Assembly: GCF_004365165.1 (NCBI RefSeq) | Contig: NZ_SOCH01000002.1 | Location: 124,001 to 188,000, forward strand | Source of the DNA: Metamycoplasma hyosynoviae | Lineage (GTDB): Bacteria > Bacillota_I > Bacilli_A > Mycoplasmatales > Metamycoplasmataceae | DNA length: 64,000 nucleotides | Direction of reading: 5' to 3' | Shown: positions 1 to 16,455 of the stretch, one piece after another | Layout of the letters: each line of letters opens with the position of its first letter | Numbering within the stretch: the first letter of the stretch is position 1 | Notes under the pieces: generated by a model | Told to the model about the DNA's origin: nothing | The model's database searches: none | What the model saw: the letters and a program-made list of their open reading frames with translations, nothing else | Made by a program: the position numbers and the translations under genes

Positions 1-1026
<1,026 letters not shown>

Positions 1027-1063
1027 TTAATAAACTATTAATTAGAATTTCATAAAATAAATT

Positions 1064-1090
1064 TTAGCACTTTATAAAAAAGAGTGCTAA
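1064..1090 (-). promoter_or_regulatory. CIRCE operator of dnaK
   Basis: Inverted repeat of 9-nt arms (TTAGCACTT and GAGTGCTAA on the plus strand) separated by exactly 9 nt, the HrcA-binding CIRCE element. It lies 47 nt upstream of the dnaK start and inside the grpE-dnaK gap. The arms match the consensus with one base different. HrcA is encoded 2 kb upstream in the same cluster. Confidence 0.95.
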
Positions 1091-1130
1091 AAATATTTTT
1101 ATTTTTTTATAAATAAGTAATAGGAGAGGA

Positions 1131-1949
1131 TTATTTAGAAACTACAACTAAAGCAGGTTTAATTGTACGATCATGCAAACGATAACCTACATTCTTGACT
1201 TCAAGGATAGTATCTTTTGGTTTATCCGATTCAACAAGTTCATATACTTGATGAATTTCAGGACTAAATTTTTCACCAATTTCAGGAATTATTTTGGTAA
1301 TGCTAAAACTTTCTAAGACACCAAGAATTTGTTGATACAGCATTTCAAAACCTTTTGCATAAGCAGCTACACTTTCATTAGTTGATGAAAGTGAATGATT
1401 TAATGCTACTTCAAAGTTATCAAAAGGTCCAATTAAGTTTTCCACAAATTTTTGCAGAGCAAATTTCTTTTCTTCAGAAATAATTGTTTTCATATGGTTG
1501 TCATTTTTAGCAATATGTTCTTGAATAGTTTGCTGTGCTTTTGCTTCCATTAATTCAATATGTTTCTTAAATTCTGTTTCCATTGTGGCATATTTTGTTT
1601 GTTCTTCGGCTAATTTTTTTTCTAAATTTTTAGCTTTTTCTTCTAAATTAGTCATTTGAATCTGAAAATATTTCATTTCCATAATGAAATTAACAAAACG
1701 GTCAGGTGTTTTATTATATTTAAGCAGTTTAATTTCAAATGTATTTTTTTTATCTTTAGGATTTACAAAGGTTAAAATTTCGTCTTTTTTTTCGGCTTCT
1801 TGCCCAATTAAAAAGTTCTCAATTTTTTCATCAAAAGGATCAAGTCCAATATATATTTTTATAACTTCTTTAGGAAATGTCTTTTGAATTTTTTTATTTT
1901 TATATTCAACTATTGTAAATTCAACATAGTCATACTTTCTAATCTTCAT
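1131..1949 (-). CDS. grpE: Nucleotide exchange factor GrpE
   Basis: GrpE releases ADP from DnaK. At 272 residues it is longer than the usual about 190: an N-terminal extension of about 100 residues, found in many mycoplasma GrpEs, precedes a long coiled coil (about residues 95-160, many Gln/Glu/Lys). The C-terminal conserved part contains FVENLIGPFDNFEVAL and the beta-wing region GEKFSPEIHQ, which are recognisable GrpE motifs. It ends with GYRLHDRTIKPALVVVSK, the typical GrpE C-terminus. The start overlaps the end of hrcA by 11 nt, so the two are co-transcribed. No internal TGA is needed. Identification is firm. Confidence 0.96.
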   Translation of the reverse strand: MKIRKYDYVEFTIVEYKNKKIQKTFPKEVIKIYIGLDPFDEKIENFLIGQEAEKKDEILTFVNPKDKKNTFEIKLLKYNKTPDRFVNFIMEMKYFQIQMTNLEEKAKNLEKKLAEEQTKYATMETEFKKHIELMEAKAQQTIQEHIAKNDNHMKTIISEEKKFALQKFVENLIGPFDNFEVALNHSLSSTNESVAAYAKGFEMLYQQILGVLESFSITKIIPEIGEKFSPEIHQVYELVESDKPKDTILEVKNVGYRLHDRTIKPALVVVSK

Positions 1950-2967
1950 TTTTCTTCTCCTTGATGATTTTTTCTAGTAGATTAATTGCTTCAAACGATT
2001 CATTGAAGTTGATGTTTGAAGGTCCTATTACACTTATTTCTTTTATATTATCATTATTTGAAAAGTCTATTTTTTTACTAATTATACTTAAATTAGGTCT
2101 TGAAAGATCTAATTTAATATTATTTTCTTCGTCTAGATTATTTTCAATTGCTTCTCAGACAGAGTGTTTTTCAATGAGTTCTAGTACTTTATTTACATCT
2201 TCACGACTAATATTTTCTGAAAGTATAATGGCGCCTTTGTTATAAGCTTTGGTTTTTGTTTCTTCCTGAAAAACAAAAACATTTTTAATAAATTGTTGAA
2301 TAATAACTTCAAAATTTTTGATTTTTTCTGAAAATATTGGTACAAGTGATTCAGCTTTCTCTGAAAGTTGAATCAAAGGTGTATCTACTAATCTTTCTTT
2401 AAACAAACGAATTGCAATTTTTAAATCATTGAGTTCAATTTCATTTGAATCATAATTAAATAATTTGCTTTCCACTTTTCCCGTACTTGTAACAAGTACA
2501 ACTACAGCGCTATTTTCATTAAGCGGTGTTAATTGAATACTTTTTAAAAGTTCGCTTGCATTATTGGCAGTTGCAATAACAGTAAAATTTGCAATTTTAC
2601 TAATAACTTGTGCAGCTTCATCTAAAGTAGCATCTACTTTTATTCTTCTTTTGGCTAGTAAATCTTCTAGTTTTTGATTGAAATATTTTTTAGGATCATA
2701 AACCAAATATTTTGCATAATACTCAAGGCCAAAAGTTGAAGGTACACGACCACCAGAAACATGTGGTTTTTCAAGTAAATTTACTTCTTCTAATTGACTC
2801 ATTATATTTCTTACTGTTGCAGAACTACATGAAAGTATACATCTTTCAACAAGTTTTTTTGAACCTACAGGTTCACCTGTTTCTATATAAGTTTCAACAA
2901 TTAAACGAAAAATTTCTCTCTGTTTTTCGCTCAAATCAAAGTGATTAGAAGAAAAATCAAATGCCAT
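1939..2967 (-). CDS. hrcA: Heat-inducible transcription repressor HrcA
   Basis: Repressor that binds CIRCE elements and shuts off chaperone genes at normal temperature. The protein has 342 residues when a TGA near position 2155 is read as Trp (KHSVWEAIEN); reading TGA as stop would cut off the last 72 residues. The N-terminal winged helix is visible (ETYIETGEPVGSKKLVE, then SSATVRNIMSQLEE), as is the GGRVPSTFGLEYY segment that is highly conserved in HrcA. The ATG at 2965-2967 has an AGGAG site just upstream. It is the first gene of hrcA-grpE, overlaps grpE by 11 nt, and is preceded by a degenerate CIRCE, so it is probably autoregulated. Confidence 0.96.
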
Positions 2968-3013
2968 TTATACTCCTTTTATTGAAAATAACCTCTATTA
3001 TTTTAGCACTCAA

Positions 3014-3040
3014 TTAGCACTTTTTTTACTTAATTGCTAA
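3014..3040 (-). promoter_or_regulatory. CIRCE-like operator of hrcA with an extra half-site
   Basis: TTAGCACTT, 9 nt, AATTGCTAA on the plus strand, about 50 nt upstream of hrcA. The second arm has two mismatches to GAGTGCTAA. A further perfect half-site TTAGCACTC lies directly beside it at 3003-3011. This probably mediates weaker self-repression of HrcA. Confidence 0.8.
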
Positions 3041-3096
3041 ATTAATGAAAAATAAAAACCACAAAAGTGGTTATTATTCGGTCGATTGTGTCGTAA

Positions 3097-3173
3097 TGGC
3101 GCGCCCGGCAGGAGTCGAACCCGCAACCTCTTGGTCCGTAGCCAAGCGCTCTGTCCAATTGAGCTACGGGCGC
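3097..3173 (-). tRNA. tRNA-Arg(ACG)
   Basis: 77-nt cloverleaf on the minus strand. The 7-bp acceptor stem is GCGCCCG/CGGGCGC, the T arm carries GGTTCGACTCC, the anticodon loop is CTACGGA with anticodon ACG, and the 3' CCA is encoded. It lies 4 nt downstream of tRNA-Cys in the same transcript. Confidence 0.96.
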
Positions 3174-3177
3174 ATTA

Positions 3178-3252
3178 TGGAGCCACCAACCGGATTCGAA
3201 CCGGTAATCAGGGTGTTGCAGACCCATGCCTTGGCCGTTTGGCTATGGTGGC
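3178..3252 (-). tRNA. tRNA-Cys(GCA)
   Basis: 75-nt cloverleaf on the minus strand with acceptor GCCACCA/TGGTGGC, anticodon loop CTGCAAC (GCA), discriminator U as expected for tRNA-Cys, and encoded CCA. It is the first gene of a Cys-Arg tRNA pair downstream of the rRNA operon, from which it is separated by a terminator and its own promoter. Confidence 0.96.
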
Positions 3253-3268
3253 AACACAGGCAAGTATT

Positions 3269-3274
3269 ATTATA
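3269..3274 (-). promoter_or_regulatory. Promoter -10 box of the tRNA-Cys/Arg unit
   Basis: Perfect TATAAT on the minus strand, 16 nt before the first base of tRNA-Cys, which places the start of transcription about 8-10 nt upstream of the mature tRNA. No strong -35 box is seen. Confidence 0.65.
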
Positions 3275-3303
3275 ATACATTTTAAGTTAAAATATGAAAA
3301 ATA

Positions 3304-3324
3304 AAATGCAGGTATCCTGCATTT
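3304..3324 (-). terminator. Terminator of the 16S-23S rRNA operon
   Basis: Perfect hairpin AAATGCAGG-ATA-CCTGCATTT followed on the minus strand by a T-rich run. It lies just downstream of the 23S processing stem and upstream of the tRNA-Cys promoter. Confidence 0.8.
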
Positions 3325-3330
3325 GTTTTC

Positions 3331-3352
3331 GTTCTCTGAAAACTGAATTAGA
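3331..3352 (-). repeat. 3' arm of the 23S rRNA processing stem
   Basis: This 22-nt segment is complementary to 6381-6402 across its whole length, with a single G-U pair. The two arms flank the 23S gene and would form the long helix that RNase III cuts to release pre-23S rRNA. Confidence 0.85.
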
Positions 3353-3383
3353 CTTAATTTTATATCACTTCTATAGAATTACT

Positions 3384-6291
<2,908 letters not shown>

Positions 6292-6380
6292 TAATATGTA
6301 TGACCTATTGTTTTGTCTATTTTTGAATATTCTATAGGTTGATCTAAACTTTGAAATATTAATTTGATAATTTTTCAATG

Positions 6381-6402
6381 TCTAATTCAGTTTTCAAAGA
6401 AC
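6381..6402 (-). repeat. 5' arm of the 23S rRNA processing stem
   Basis: Complementary to 3331-3352 (22 bp). It lies in the 16S-23S spacer upstream of 23S. Confidence 0.85.
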
Positions 6403-6420
6403 AAAAAGAGAGAATAATTC

Positions 6421-6453
6421 TCTCAAAACTAGATACGAATATGTTCCATTAAC
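6421..6453 (-). repeat. 3' arm of the 16S rRNA processing stem
   Basis: Pairs with 8051-8084 upstream of 16S. Two helical blocks (around ACTAGATACGAAT and CCATTAAC, plus strand) are separated by a small bulge. This is the expected RNase III stem that loops out 16S. Confidence 0.8.
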
Positions 6454-6492
6454 TTTAGTCTAGAAGTATGGATAACTTCAATTGTACTCCGT

Positions 6493-8012
<1,520 letters not shown>

Positions 8013-8050
8013 AATTTGATTGTGTGTTATTTTTAAATTATTAAATTGAC

Positions 8051-8084
8051 GTTAATGGTATTCGTACCCAGTTTTCAAAGAACT
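8051..8084 (-). repeat. 5' arm of the 16S rRNA processing stem
   Basis: Leader segment complementary to 6421-6453. It also carries TTTGAAAACT, a sequence shared with the 23S leader stem. Confidence 0.8.
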
Positions 8085-8117
8085 ATTTTTGGCTATTTCA
8101 AAAAAATAGCAATTGTA

Positions 8118-8123
8118 ATTATA
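8118..8123 (-). promoter_or_regulatory. Promoter -10 box of the rRNA operon
   Basis: Perfect TATAAT on the minus strand, about 105 nt upstream of the 16S 5' end. The leader contains the processing stem and a short GCTATTT hairpin. The remaining stretch up to the greA terminator (8124-8346) is AT-rich and shows no gene. Confidence 0.65.
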
Positions 8124-8346
8124 CATAAATTTTTATTAAATTTTTAAAAATATTTATTTTCCAATTTTTGTTCTTGAAAAACAAATTTTAAGAATGTTAT
8201 TTTTAATAAAAATACGTTAATTATTTGACTAACTTATCAAAATTAGCAAATAAAAGTATATCAAAATCTTTTTTATATAAATCAAAATTCTTTATTAATT
8301 TTTTTAGCCTGGATTTTATGTTGAAACCCAACAAAAATTAATAAAA

Positions 8347-8373
8347 AAACTAGCGTGATAAATCAGCTAGTTT
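8347..8373 (-). terminator. Terminator downstream of greA
   Basis: Hairpin with 8-bp arms AAACTAGC/GCTAGTTT and a T run on the minus strand, 4 nt past the greA stop. It closes the alaS-to-greA gene string. Confidence 0.85.
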
Positions 8374-8376
8374 AGA

Positions 8377-8847
8377 TTATTTAATTGAAAGAATTCTTAT
8401 TTTGTATTTGTGTGGTCCATCAACTTCAATGTCTTTTTTTTCAACAGTTTTACCAATTAATGCTTTTGCAAGTGGAGAAGTATTTGAAATCTTACCTTGG
8501 AAAGGATCGGCATCTAATGATCCCACAATACTTACAGTGTGAATTTTTTCTGATTGAAGGTCGATATATTCTACAGTTGATCCAATTTTGATTTCATTAC
8601 TTTTAGTAGCTTTAATAATTTCATAGTTATCAAGGATTTCTTGAATTTGAATAATTTCATTTTCAATAGCAGCTTGTTTTTCACGAGCCGAATCATATTC
8701 AGCATTTTCTGATAAGTCCCCTTGCCCACGAGCTTCTTTAATTTCTTCAATTACTTGAGGGCGTGCTACTTCTTGCAAGTATTTATATCTTTCTTTATAT
8801 TGTCTTAGGCTTTCTTCTGTTAAATAAATTTTTTCAGTTTTTTTCAT
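8377..8847 (-). CDS. greA: Transcription elongation factor GreA
   Basis: Binds the secondary channel of RNA polymerase and stimulates cleavage of backtracked transcripts. 156 residues, the normal GreA length. The N-terminal coiled-coil hairpin carries the conserved GDLSENAEYDSAREKQ segment with the acidic tip residues (about residues 42-58). The C-terminal FKBP-like domain carries SPLAKALIGK. It is the last gene of a tightly packed minus-strand series and is followed directly by a terminator. Its start (ATG at 8845-8847) abuts the stop of the preceding gene. Confidence 0.97.
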   Translation of the reverse strand: MKKTEKIYLTEESLRQYKERYKYLQEVARPQVIEEIKEARGQGDLSENAEYDSAREKQAAIENEIIQIQEILDNYEIIKATKSNEIKIGSTVEYIDLQSEKIHTVSIVGSLDADPFQGKISNTSPLAKALIGKTVEKKDIEVDGPHKYKIRILSIK

Positions 8848-9567
8848 TTATTCTCCCTTGCTTGGAATATTTGTTTCAGTAGGTTGTTGAGTGTTAGCTA
8901 TTATTATAATATTTTTGCCCTCAAAATTTTGTGTTTCATACTTTAAGTTATTTTGTATTAGAAAGTTTTTAATTTCTTTAACCTCATTAAATTTGTCAAA
9001 TGAAACTAATAGCATTGATTTTTCTTTCATTTGAGATAAAGAGTTTGAAATTATTTGTTGTAGGTTTTCTATGGTTTTATTTAAATATAGAATAAGATCA
9101 AAAGTTTCGGTTAATATTTCATCTTGATTTTGTTTAATAACGCTAGATTTTGAATTAATTAATTTTTCATCTTCTTCTGAAAACTTTTGATTTTCTATGT
9201 AGTTTGGAAGTTTAACTAGATTAACTGAAGTTTCCAATAAAATAGAAATTGAATTAGCCAAATAAGAATTAATGTCATACAAAAGAATGGTTTTATAATC
9301 ATTTAAACAAATGGTGTTGGTCGAAAAAGCTACTAATGTGTCATTTAAAGGCGTGTCATAGTATTTTTTAAGACCAGTCAAAATTATTCCGTAGCTTGGA
9401 TTTTTGATTTTTAGCTTTTCTAGTTCAAGCTTACCATCAACACTAAAATATTGTTTGTGGATTTTCTTTTTAAGAAAATGCATAACAATTAAAACAACAA
9501 TTACTAAAATGATAACTACAAGTGATGAAATACCAAGCCCAATTTTTACATTTGGTGGAATTTTCAT
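8848..9567 (-). CDS. Membrane-anchored putative methyltransferase (YrrM-position protein)
   Basis: 239 residues with one strong N-terminal membrane segment (about residues 8-31, Ile/Val-rich) followed by KKK, so the rest is probably cytoplasmic. The soluble part shows alternating strand/helix character, with a segment around TILLYDINSYLANSI and a C-terminal strand NIIIIA. In Bacillus the region alaS-yrrK-yrzB-yrrL-yrrM-greA places an O-methyltransferase (YrrM) here, and mycoplasma homologues are named putative methyltransferases. No glycine-rich SAM motif is obvious, so catalysis is doubtful. The start overlaps the stop of the upstream gene by one base. The function is inferred mainly from position. 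Confidence 0.45.
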   Translation of the reverse strand: MKIPPNVKIGLGISSLVVIILVIVVLIVMHFLKKKIHKQYFSVDGKLELEKLKIKNPSYGIILTGLKKYYDTPLNDTLVAFSTNTICLNDYKTILLYDINSYLANSISILLETSVNLVKLPNYIENQKFSEEDEKLINSKSSVIKQNQDEILTETFDLILYLNKTIENLQQIISNSLSQMKEKSMLLVSFDKFNEVKEIKNFLIQNNLKYETQNFEGKNIIIIANTQQPTETNIPSKGE

Positions 9568-9893
9568 TATTCTTCTACCTGTTGTGATTTGAAAATAGTT
9601 AGAAGTTGAGTGTTAGGATCATCAATAACCTTAACATCATTATTTTCTAAAAATTCAGTAATCAAATCTTCAAATACTAAATTTTCATCTTCATTTTCTA
9701 CAACTACATATTCACTTGCTTTTTCATCATCTTTCAAAACCAAAAATAAATTTTTACCATTAGTTACAGTAAGGTATTCTACATTTGCTTCAATTATAGA
9801 GAACATCACATAAAACTCAGCTTTATGTTCATTATTACCAATAATAATTTTTCGATCTTCAGTATAAATATTAATTTTCTCTTGTTCTTCCAT
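9567..9893 (-). CDS. DUF1292-like small acidic protein (YrzB position)
   Basis: 108 residues, acidic, probably cytoplasmic. It has two beta-rich halves (YVMFSIIEANVEYLTVTNGK, then a strand EYVVVENED) as in the YrzB/DUF1292 family, whose role is unknown. It sits directly downstream of ruvX, as yrzB follows yrrK in Bacillus. Its ATG overlaps the ruvX stop and its stop overlaps the next start, indicating one transcript. The family call rests on position, size and acidic character rather than on a diagnostic motif. Confidence 0.55.
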   Translation of the reverse strand: MEEQEKINIYTEDRKIIIGNNEHKAEFYVMFSIIEANVEYLTVTNGKNLFLVLKDDEKASEYVVVENEDENLVFEDLITEFLENNDVKVIDDPNTQLLTIFKSQQVEE

Positions 9894-10318
9894 TATTGTT
9901 TCTCCAAATATGATTCTAATATAAATTGTGCTGCTAGTGAATCTTTTTTTGTTTTGCTTTTTGTTTTACTATATCCTGCTTGTTTTAATATATCCATAGC
10001 TTTTAAAGTAGTTTGCCTTTCATCTTCTAAGATGATAGGGAGTGAAATTTCTTTTTTTAACATTTGCATAAAATTTTCTACCATAATGCTACGTTCGGAT
10101 TTTTCACCGCTCATATGCAGTGGATATCCCAAAATAATTTCATCAATTTGCCCTTGATACTCACTTTGCTGCAAGTATCATTTAACTTTAGCAATCACTT
10201 CAGAAAATTTTTTTGGTGTGAAATAAAAATTTTCTAAACCAATTGCAATAGTCTCAGACATATCCGAAATAGCAAAACCGCAAGTTTTAGTTCCTAAGTC
10301 AAGACACAATTTACGCAT
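9893..10318 (-). CDS. ruvX: RuvX/YqgF family Holliday-junction resolvase-like nuclease
   Basis: 141 residues, RNase H fold, implicated in pre-16S rRNA 5'-end processing and in resolvase activity. The N-terminus [19 protein letters not shown] is the family signature with the first catalytic Asp. [17 protein letters not shown] gives the GxP-type loop, and ILEDERQTT contains the next acidic residue. A TGA read as Trp (KVKWYLQQ) lies near 10175. The start at 10316-10318 overlaps the alaS stop by 8 nt, so translation is probably coupled. The neighbourhood matches Bacillus alaS-yrrK. Confidence 0.93.
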
Positions 10319-12968
10319 TTAATACCTCTTGCAGTTTTTTAGTTAATTTAGTTTCATCTAAACTTTGTTGGATTGAACCTTGACAAATTAGCTCATTACC
10401 ACCACCCTTGCCATTAAGAGCTTGAGTTAATTTATCAAACACTAATTTAGCATTGTGTTCTTTTGAAGCTACTACTAAAAAGTAATTTGTATCTAATTTA
10501 CTTAAGCCTACAATAAGAGCATTAGCATATTTTTCACGAAGTGAAACTGCTATTTTTTTTGTTTCACCAACATTTGGTGCAAAAAAGATGAATGTATCAA
10601 TACCATTCAATTTAATCGATTTATAAGCATCTACTTCAACAACTTTATTTTGTTCTTCTTTTAAATAGGTCTTATAATCTTCACGAATTTTAGTTTCCAG
10701 AGCTTCATAATCAAGTAGAAGTTTTTCTAGTTCAGAAGTTGTGCTTGGAATTTTAGAAGCAAATTTTTGGGTGTAAGAAGAATCAAATTTTTTATTTATA
10801 TTAATTAAATTTAATAATAATTCTTGATATTTTTGAGCCTGTTCTTTTAAATAAGAAATAACATCATGAGTTGAAGTTATTACTCTCAAACGATAAACTC
10901 CTGTACCTTTAGAATCAACTGAAATAATTTTGAAATCCTCAATATCTTTTGAATTTTCAGCATGTGTTCCACCGCATAAGTCAAGTGTAATACCATCAAA
11001 TTTAACAACTCTAACTTTGTTAGCATCATGATATTCACTTTCTTCAATGGTCATTCAAGCCCCTAATCTTTCAGCTTCTTTAATAGAAGTTACAATGTAA
11101 GTTCTTTTAGCTTGCATTGCAATATATTCACGCATTACATTTTCAATTTTTCTAATTTCATTTTTGGTAGGTTTGTGATCTAAACCAAAGTCAAAAGTGA
11201 AATGATCAGGCGTAATATTTGAACCTAGTTGTTCAATTTTTTCACCTGGATAAATTTTTCTAATAGCATTATATAAAAGGTGAGTCGATGAATGCCCTCT
11301 AGCAAAACCTTGACGTTTTAATTTATCAACATAGCATTCAATTGGCTTGCTTGAATCAATTTTTCCTCTTACTTTATGAATATGATTTCAGTGTTTATCT
11401 TTAAAAATATCTAAAACTTCGATTTTGTTAGAACCTTGTTTCATATAACCAAAGTCATGATTTTGACCACCGCTTGTTGCATAAAATGGAGTCTGTTTCA
11501 ATATTAAATAAGAGATGTCTTCTTTATTAGTTTTGGTAATTGAAGTTTCTTCATTTAATAAGTACAAAATTTCGCTTTTGTTTTCTAATGTGTCGTATCC
11601 TACAAATTCTGAAACTAGACCAGGAATTAAACTAAGTGAATTAATAACTTTGTCCATTCCTTTTTCTATATTAGATCTTGAAAGTTCTTGATGTTTTTCG
11701 ATATATTTTTGGAAGTCTTTATCAGTTCAAGTGTATTTGATTTTACGCTCTTGCAAAATTTCTTTTGTTAGTTCAATCGGAAAACCATAAGTGTCAAACA
11801 TTTTAAAAGCAATTTTGATGGTGATTTCACCATTTTTTGCAAGTTCAGATTCAATTAATTTTTCACCAGATGAAATAGTTTTAGCAAAAAGCATTTCCTC
11901 TTCTTGAATTACCTTTTCAACCCTTGGAACATCAACATCATAGATTAGTGAGTCTTTAACTATTTTTGTAAGCTTATATAAAAAAGATTTTTTTGCAATT
12001 CCAAGTAAAAGCATAGCACGGTATGATCTTCTTATTAAACGACGAATAATGTATCCACGTCCTACATTAGAAGGAACTACACCATCATTTATAGCGTTAA
12101 CACTTGCTCTCATATGGTCGGCAATAATTTTAAAATAAGTATTTATTTTGGTTTGTTCAGGATTTTTAGTGAAATAGTTTTGAATGTCGTATTTATAAGA
12201 TGTATATCTTTCAATTTCTCTAATGATAGGTAAAAATAAATCTGTATCAAAGTTAGTAGGAGCATCTTGTATTATAGAAGTAATTCTTTCAAGACCGGCT
12301 CCAGTATCAATATTTTTTGTAGCAAGTTCAGTGTAATTATTTTCACCATCATTATTAAATTGTGAAAATACTATATTTCAAATTTCAATATAACGGTCAT
12401 TTTCAATATCATCTTTTAAAAGTTCAATACCGCGCTTGTCATATTTTTCACCACGATCATAAAAAATTTCTGTGTCAGGTCCACAAGGCCCTTGGCCAAC
12501 ATCTCAGAAATTAGTATCTCTTGTTCCTTTTATTAGATGTTCTTTACTAATGCCACATTTTATTCACTCATTGTAAGTGTCTTTATCTTCTGAAAAATAA
12601 GTGATATATATTTTTGATTTTTCAAATTTTAAAACATCAAAAATAAATTCATAAGCAAAGGCAATAGCTTCTTTTTTGAAATAATCCCCAATTGAAAAAT
12701 TACCAAGCATTTCAAAAAATGTATGGTGTCTTGCGGTTACACCTACATTTTCAATATCATTGGTTCTAATTGATTTTTGAGAGTTAGTCAACCTTTTTGC
12801 AGGTGGAATTTTTTTTCCACTGAAAAAATCTTTTAAAGTTGCCACTCCAGAATTAATTCATAAAAGTGATGGATCATTTTGAGGAATTAGAGATTTTGAT
12901 TCTATAACCATATGGTTTTTTGAAGCAAAAAAATCTAATCATTTTTGTCTTATTTCTTTTGAAGTCAT
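10311..12968 (-). CDS. alaS: Alanyl-tRNA synthetase
   Basis: Charges tRNA-Ala; class II synthetase with an editing domain. 885 residues, a normal length, with many TGA codons read as Trp. The N-terminal class II core is visible (FLVxSFFASKNH-type start, then [15 protein letters not shown] and [12 protein letters not shown]). The editing domain has the zinc motifs HSSTH and CGGTH. The C-terminal region contains the [11 protein letters not shown] segment of the DHHA1 domain. The start ATG at 12966-12968 follows TGGAGGG, a strong ribosome site. No T-box leader was seen. It is followed by overlapping ruvX and preceded at 35 nt by mnmA. Confidence 0.97.
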
Positions 12969-13002
12969 TTGCCCTCCATTGTTGCTTTATATTATAGTTT
13001 TT

Positions 13003-14208
<1,206 letters not shown>

Positions 14209-14223
14209 CTAGTATAGCGTTAT

Positions 14224-16455
14224 TTAGTTATATTCGTTATCATCTTGTGAAGCATCAACATTTAATCCATGAGCTTTTAAGAAGTTAGCTATTTCTTCAT
14301 TATCAGTTTTAACTGTGTCACGTTTCAAACCATCACCATATTCTAGTAATACTTTTAAGTGTCTAAATCCTTGTTCAGTTAAAGGACCTGATTTACCACT
14401 AATTTTTATAAATCTTGTTTGACGGTTAGAAAAGAAGATTTTGGTCTTAGGCATTTGTGGTTGTTTAGTTATCATAATGTCAGCAAATTGTGAATTATTT
14501 AACTCATCAGCATCAATTTCAAATGTATTACTATCGTTATATAAAGTTAAACGTTTTAATTTTCTTGTACCATTTGAAGGTTTTAATTCATCATTAAAAA
14601 TTAATCCACGCAATGACTTTCTCGATTTAATTTTACTCAAATCAAGACCTAAAGGTCAACTATTTTCACCTTCGTTATGGTCAGGACTTAATCCAGGTCC
14701 CAATCCACCTTGGAAGAATGGTTCATTGTTTCTAACAAAATATACCATTCTTAAACCATCATTAATTCTATTTAATTTTTCATCTTCTTCATCAAAACCT
14801 ATAGTATCAAACGTAATTCTTGTAGCAATACGACTTCATTTAGAATAGTCTGAACTTACATTATAGTCAACAGTGTTAACTCATTCAACCTTTTTTAGTC
14901 CAAATGGGTTAATAGTTCACTCATCACGAAGTGAATTACCAGTAGTAATTAAAGAGAGTTCTTTAATATGTTTATTTTCTAAATACTTCAAGGCATCGGT
15001 ATTCATTGTTTCAAAGAATACTTCAAGTTGAGGCAACACATCAGGAAGTTCTTGAACTATTTCACCCATTTTTTGGTTAGCATCAATTTTGCCAACGTTT
15101 AAGAAACGATATGATGTAATTTCAACTTTTTTATCTTTTAATTTTTTGATGATTTCTTTTGATTTTTGATATCCAGCTTCATTAGAGAAATCGATTGTTA
15201 TGACAATTCCTTCATTTAATTTGCCTTCTTGTTCTTTTTCTCTTTTTAGTTGGTGAATTTCAATACCATCAGTATTTCCAATTCCAAGATCTTTAAATCT
15301 TTCATCATTTTCAGGTCAAATTTTAGTTCGTTTTCAACCTGGATAATCACCCGTCATAATAGAATTTGAAGGACGCTTGAAATTGTGAATTTCAGAATCA
15401 AAACCAAACACTCTTTTATCTTGATTATCTCTTTTAATTCTTTCAAAAGTACTATTTGATCCAGGAAATGGAGAAAATGATCTTGAATCAATTTCGCCGT
15501 CTTTATTTATGAAAACGTTATCATCATCAGCTGTTAAACCTTGACGTAAGTACTTTTCGGCATTATTAGATAATTTTTTGAACTTAGACATATCTAGGCG
15601 TTTAACAATTAAAACCATTTTTTTAATTTCATTAGGTTCAGCTTTAATTTTTGGTCAATCACCTTTAAATTCTTCTTTGAATCAATTTACTATATTGTCG
15701 CCTTGTGCGTCAATAAAATCTTTGAATTTTCAAAGCTGCTTATCAAATCAAGGGCGATTATTTCTAATATGTTCTTCTCATTTAAATTTTTCAGTATCAT
15801 CTTCCGGAAGATCTTGAATTCCAGGAAAAACGTGACCTAACCCTTGTTTAGCATGTTCCATATTTTTGTTAATTAATTCTTCAGTTACTTCAACGTTAGT
15901 AATTTTAAAAGCAATTTCACTATAATATGGATTTAGATTGGTAATTCCTTTTTGGACGTCACTAGGATTATAGACTCTTTTAGCTCTTTCTTCAACATCA
16001 ACTTCAACTTGAACACCAAAGATCGTAATTTTTCTCTTGTTATGAGTTACTTTAATTTCTTCATTTTCTTTAGGTTTGGGTTTTTCAACTGGAGGTTTAG
16101 GTATAGGAGTAGGAATAGGAGTTACTACAGGTGGTTTTGGTTTAGGCAAAGGTTCAAGTTCTGGAGCTATAGGTGTTGGTGGATTTGGTATAGGTTTAGG
16201 CTCAGCAGGTTTTACTTCATCTACTATTTTTATAATCTTAGGAATATTTTGGTCAGTAATACTTGGGTTTGCATTGTTTAAATCAAGATCTCCTTTTTGA
16301 ATCTTCATCTGCGGGTCTCTTAGGTTTAATTTAACTGAATTTGTATTTTTGGCTTGCGATAAATATCAAATACTTGCAATAGTAATAAGTGAACCAACAA
16401 AAGCTGATGATCCTACCAATGCTAATTTAGCCTTTTTCTTTTTGAATATCCTCAT
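14224..16455 (-). CDS. Putative immunoglobulin-blocking virulence protein (MIB-like)
   Basis: 743 residues. The N-terminus has a basic start (MRIFKKKKAK) and one membrane segment (about residues 11-33) without a lipobox Cys, so the protein is anchored outside the cell. A Pro/Lys/Glu-rich spacer covers about residues 80-133. The remaining part resembles the mycoplasma MIB family, which binds the antibody light/heavy chain and hands it to the MIP protease. Recognisable stretches are FGVQVEVDVEERAK, SRIATRITFDTIGFDEED and GGLGPGLSPDHNEGENSW. About a dozen TGA codons read as Trp. No MIP protease gene flanks it: downstream is mnmA and upstream a gene-poor stretch. The family call comes from recalled similarity; binding activity is not shown by the sequence. 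Confidence 0.75.

Noticed and set aside
3042..3304. Small overlapping open frames near 3042-3304
   Set aside because: They cover tRNA-Arg and tRNA-Cys.
10311..12968. Several separate short genes in the alaS region
   Set aside because: They join into one 885-codon frame when TGA is read as Trp.
15952..16300. Gly/Phe-rich open frames on the plus strand
   Set aside because: They are the antisense of the proline-rich spacer of the MIB-like gene.
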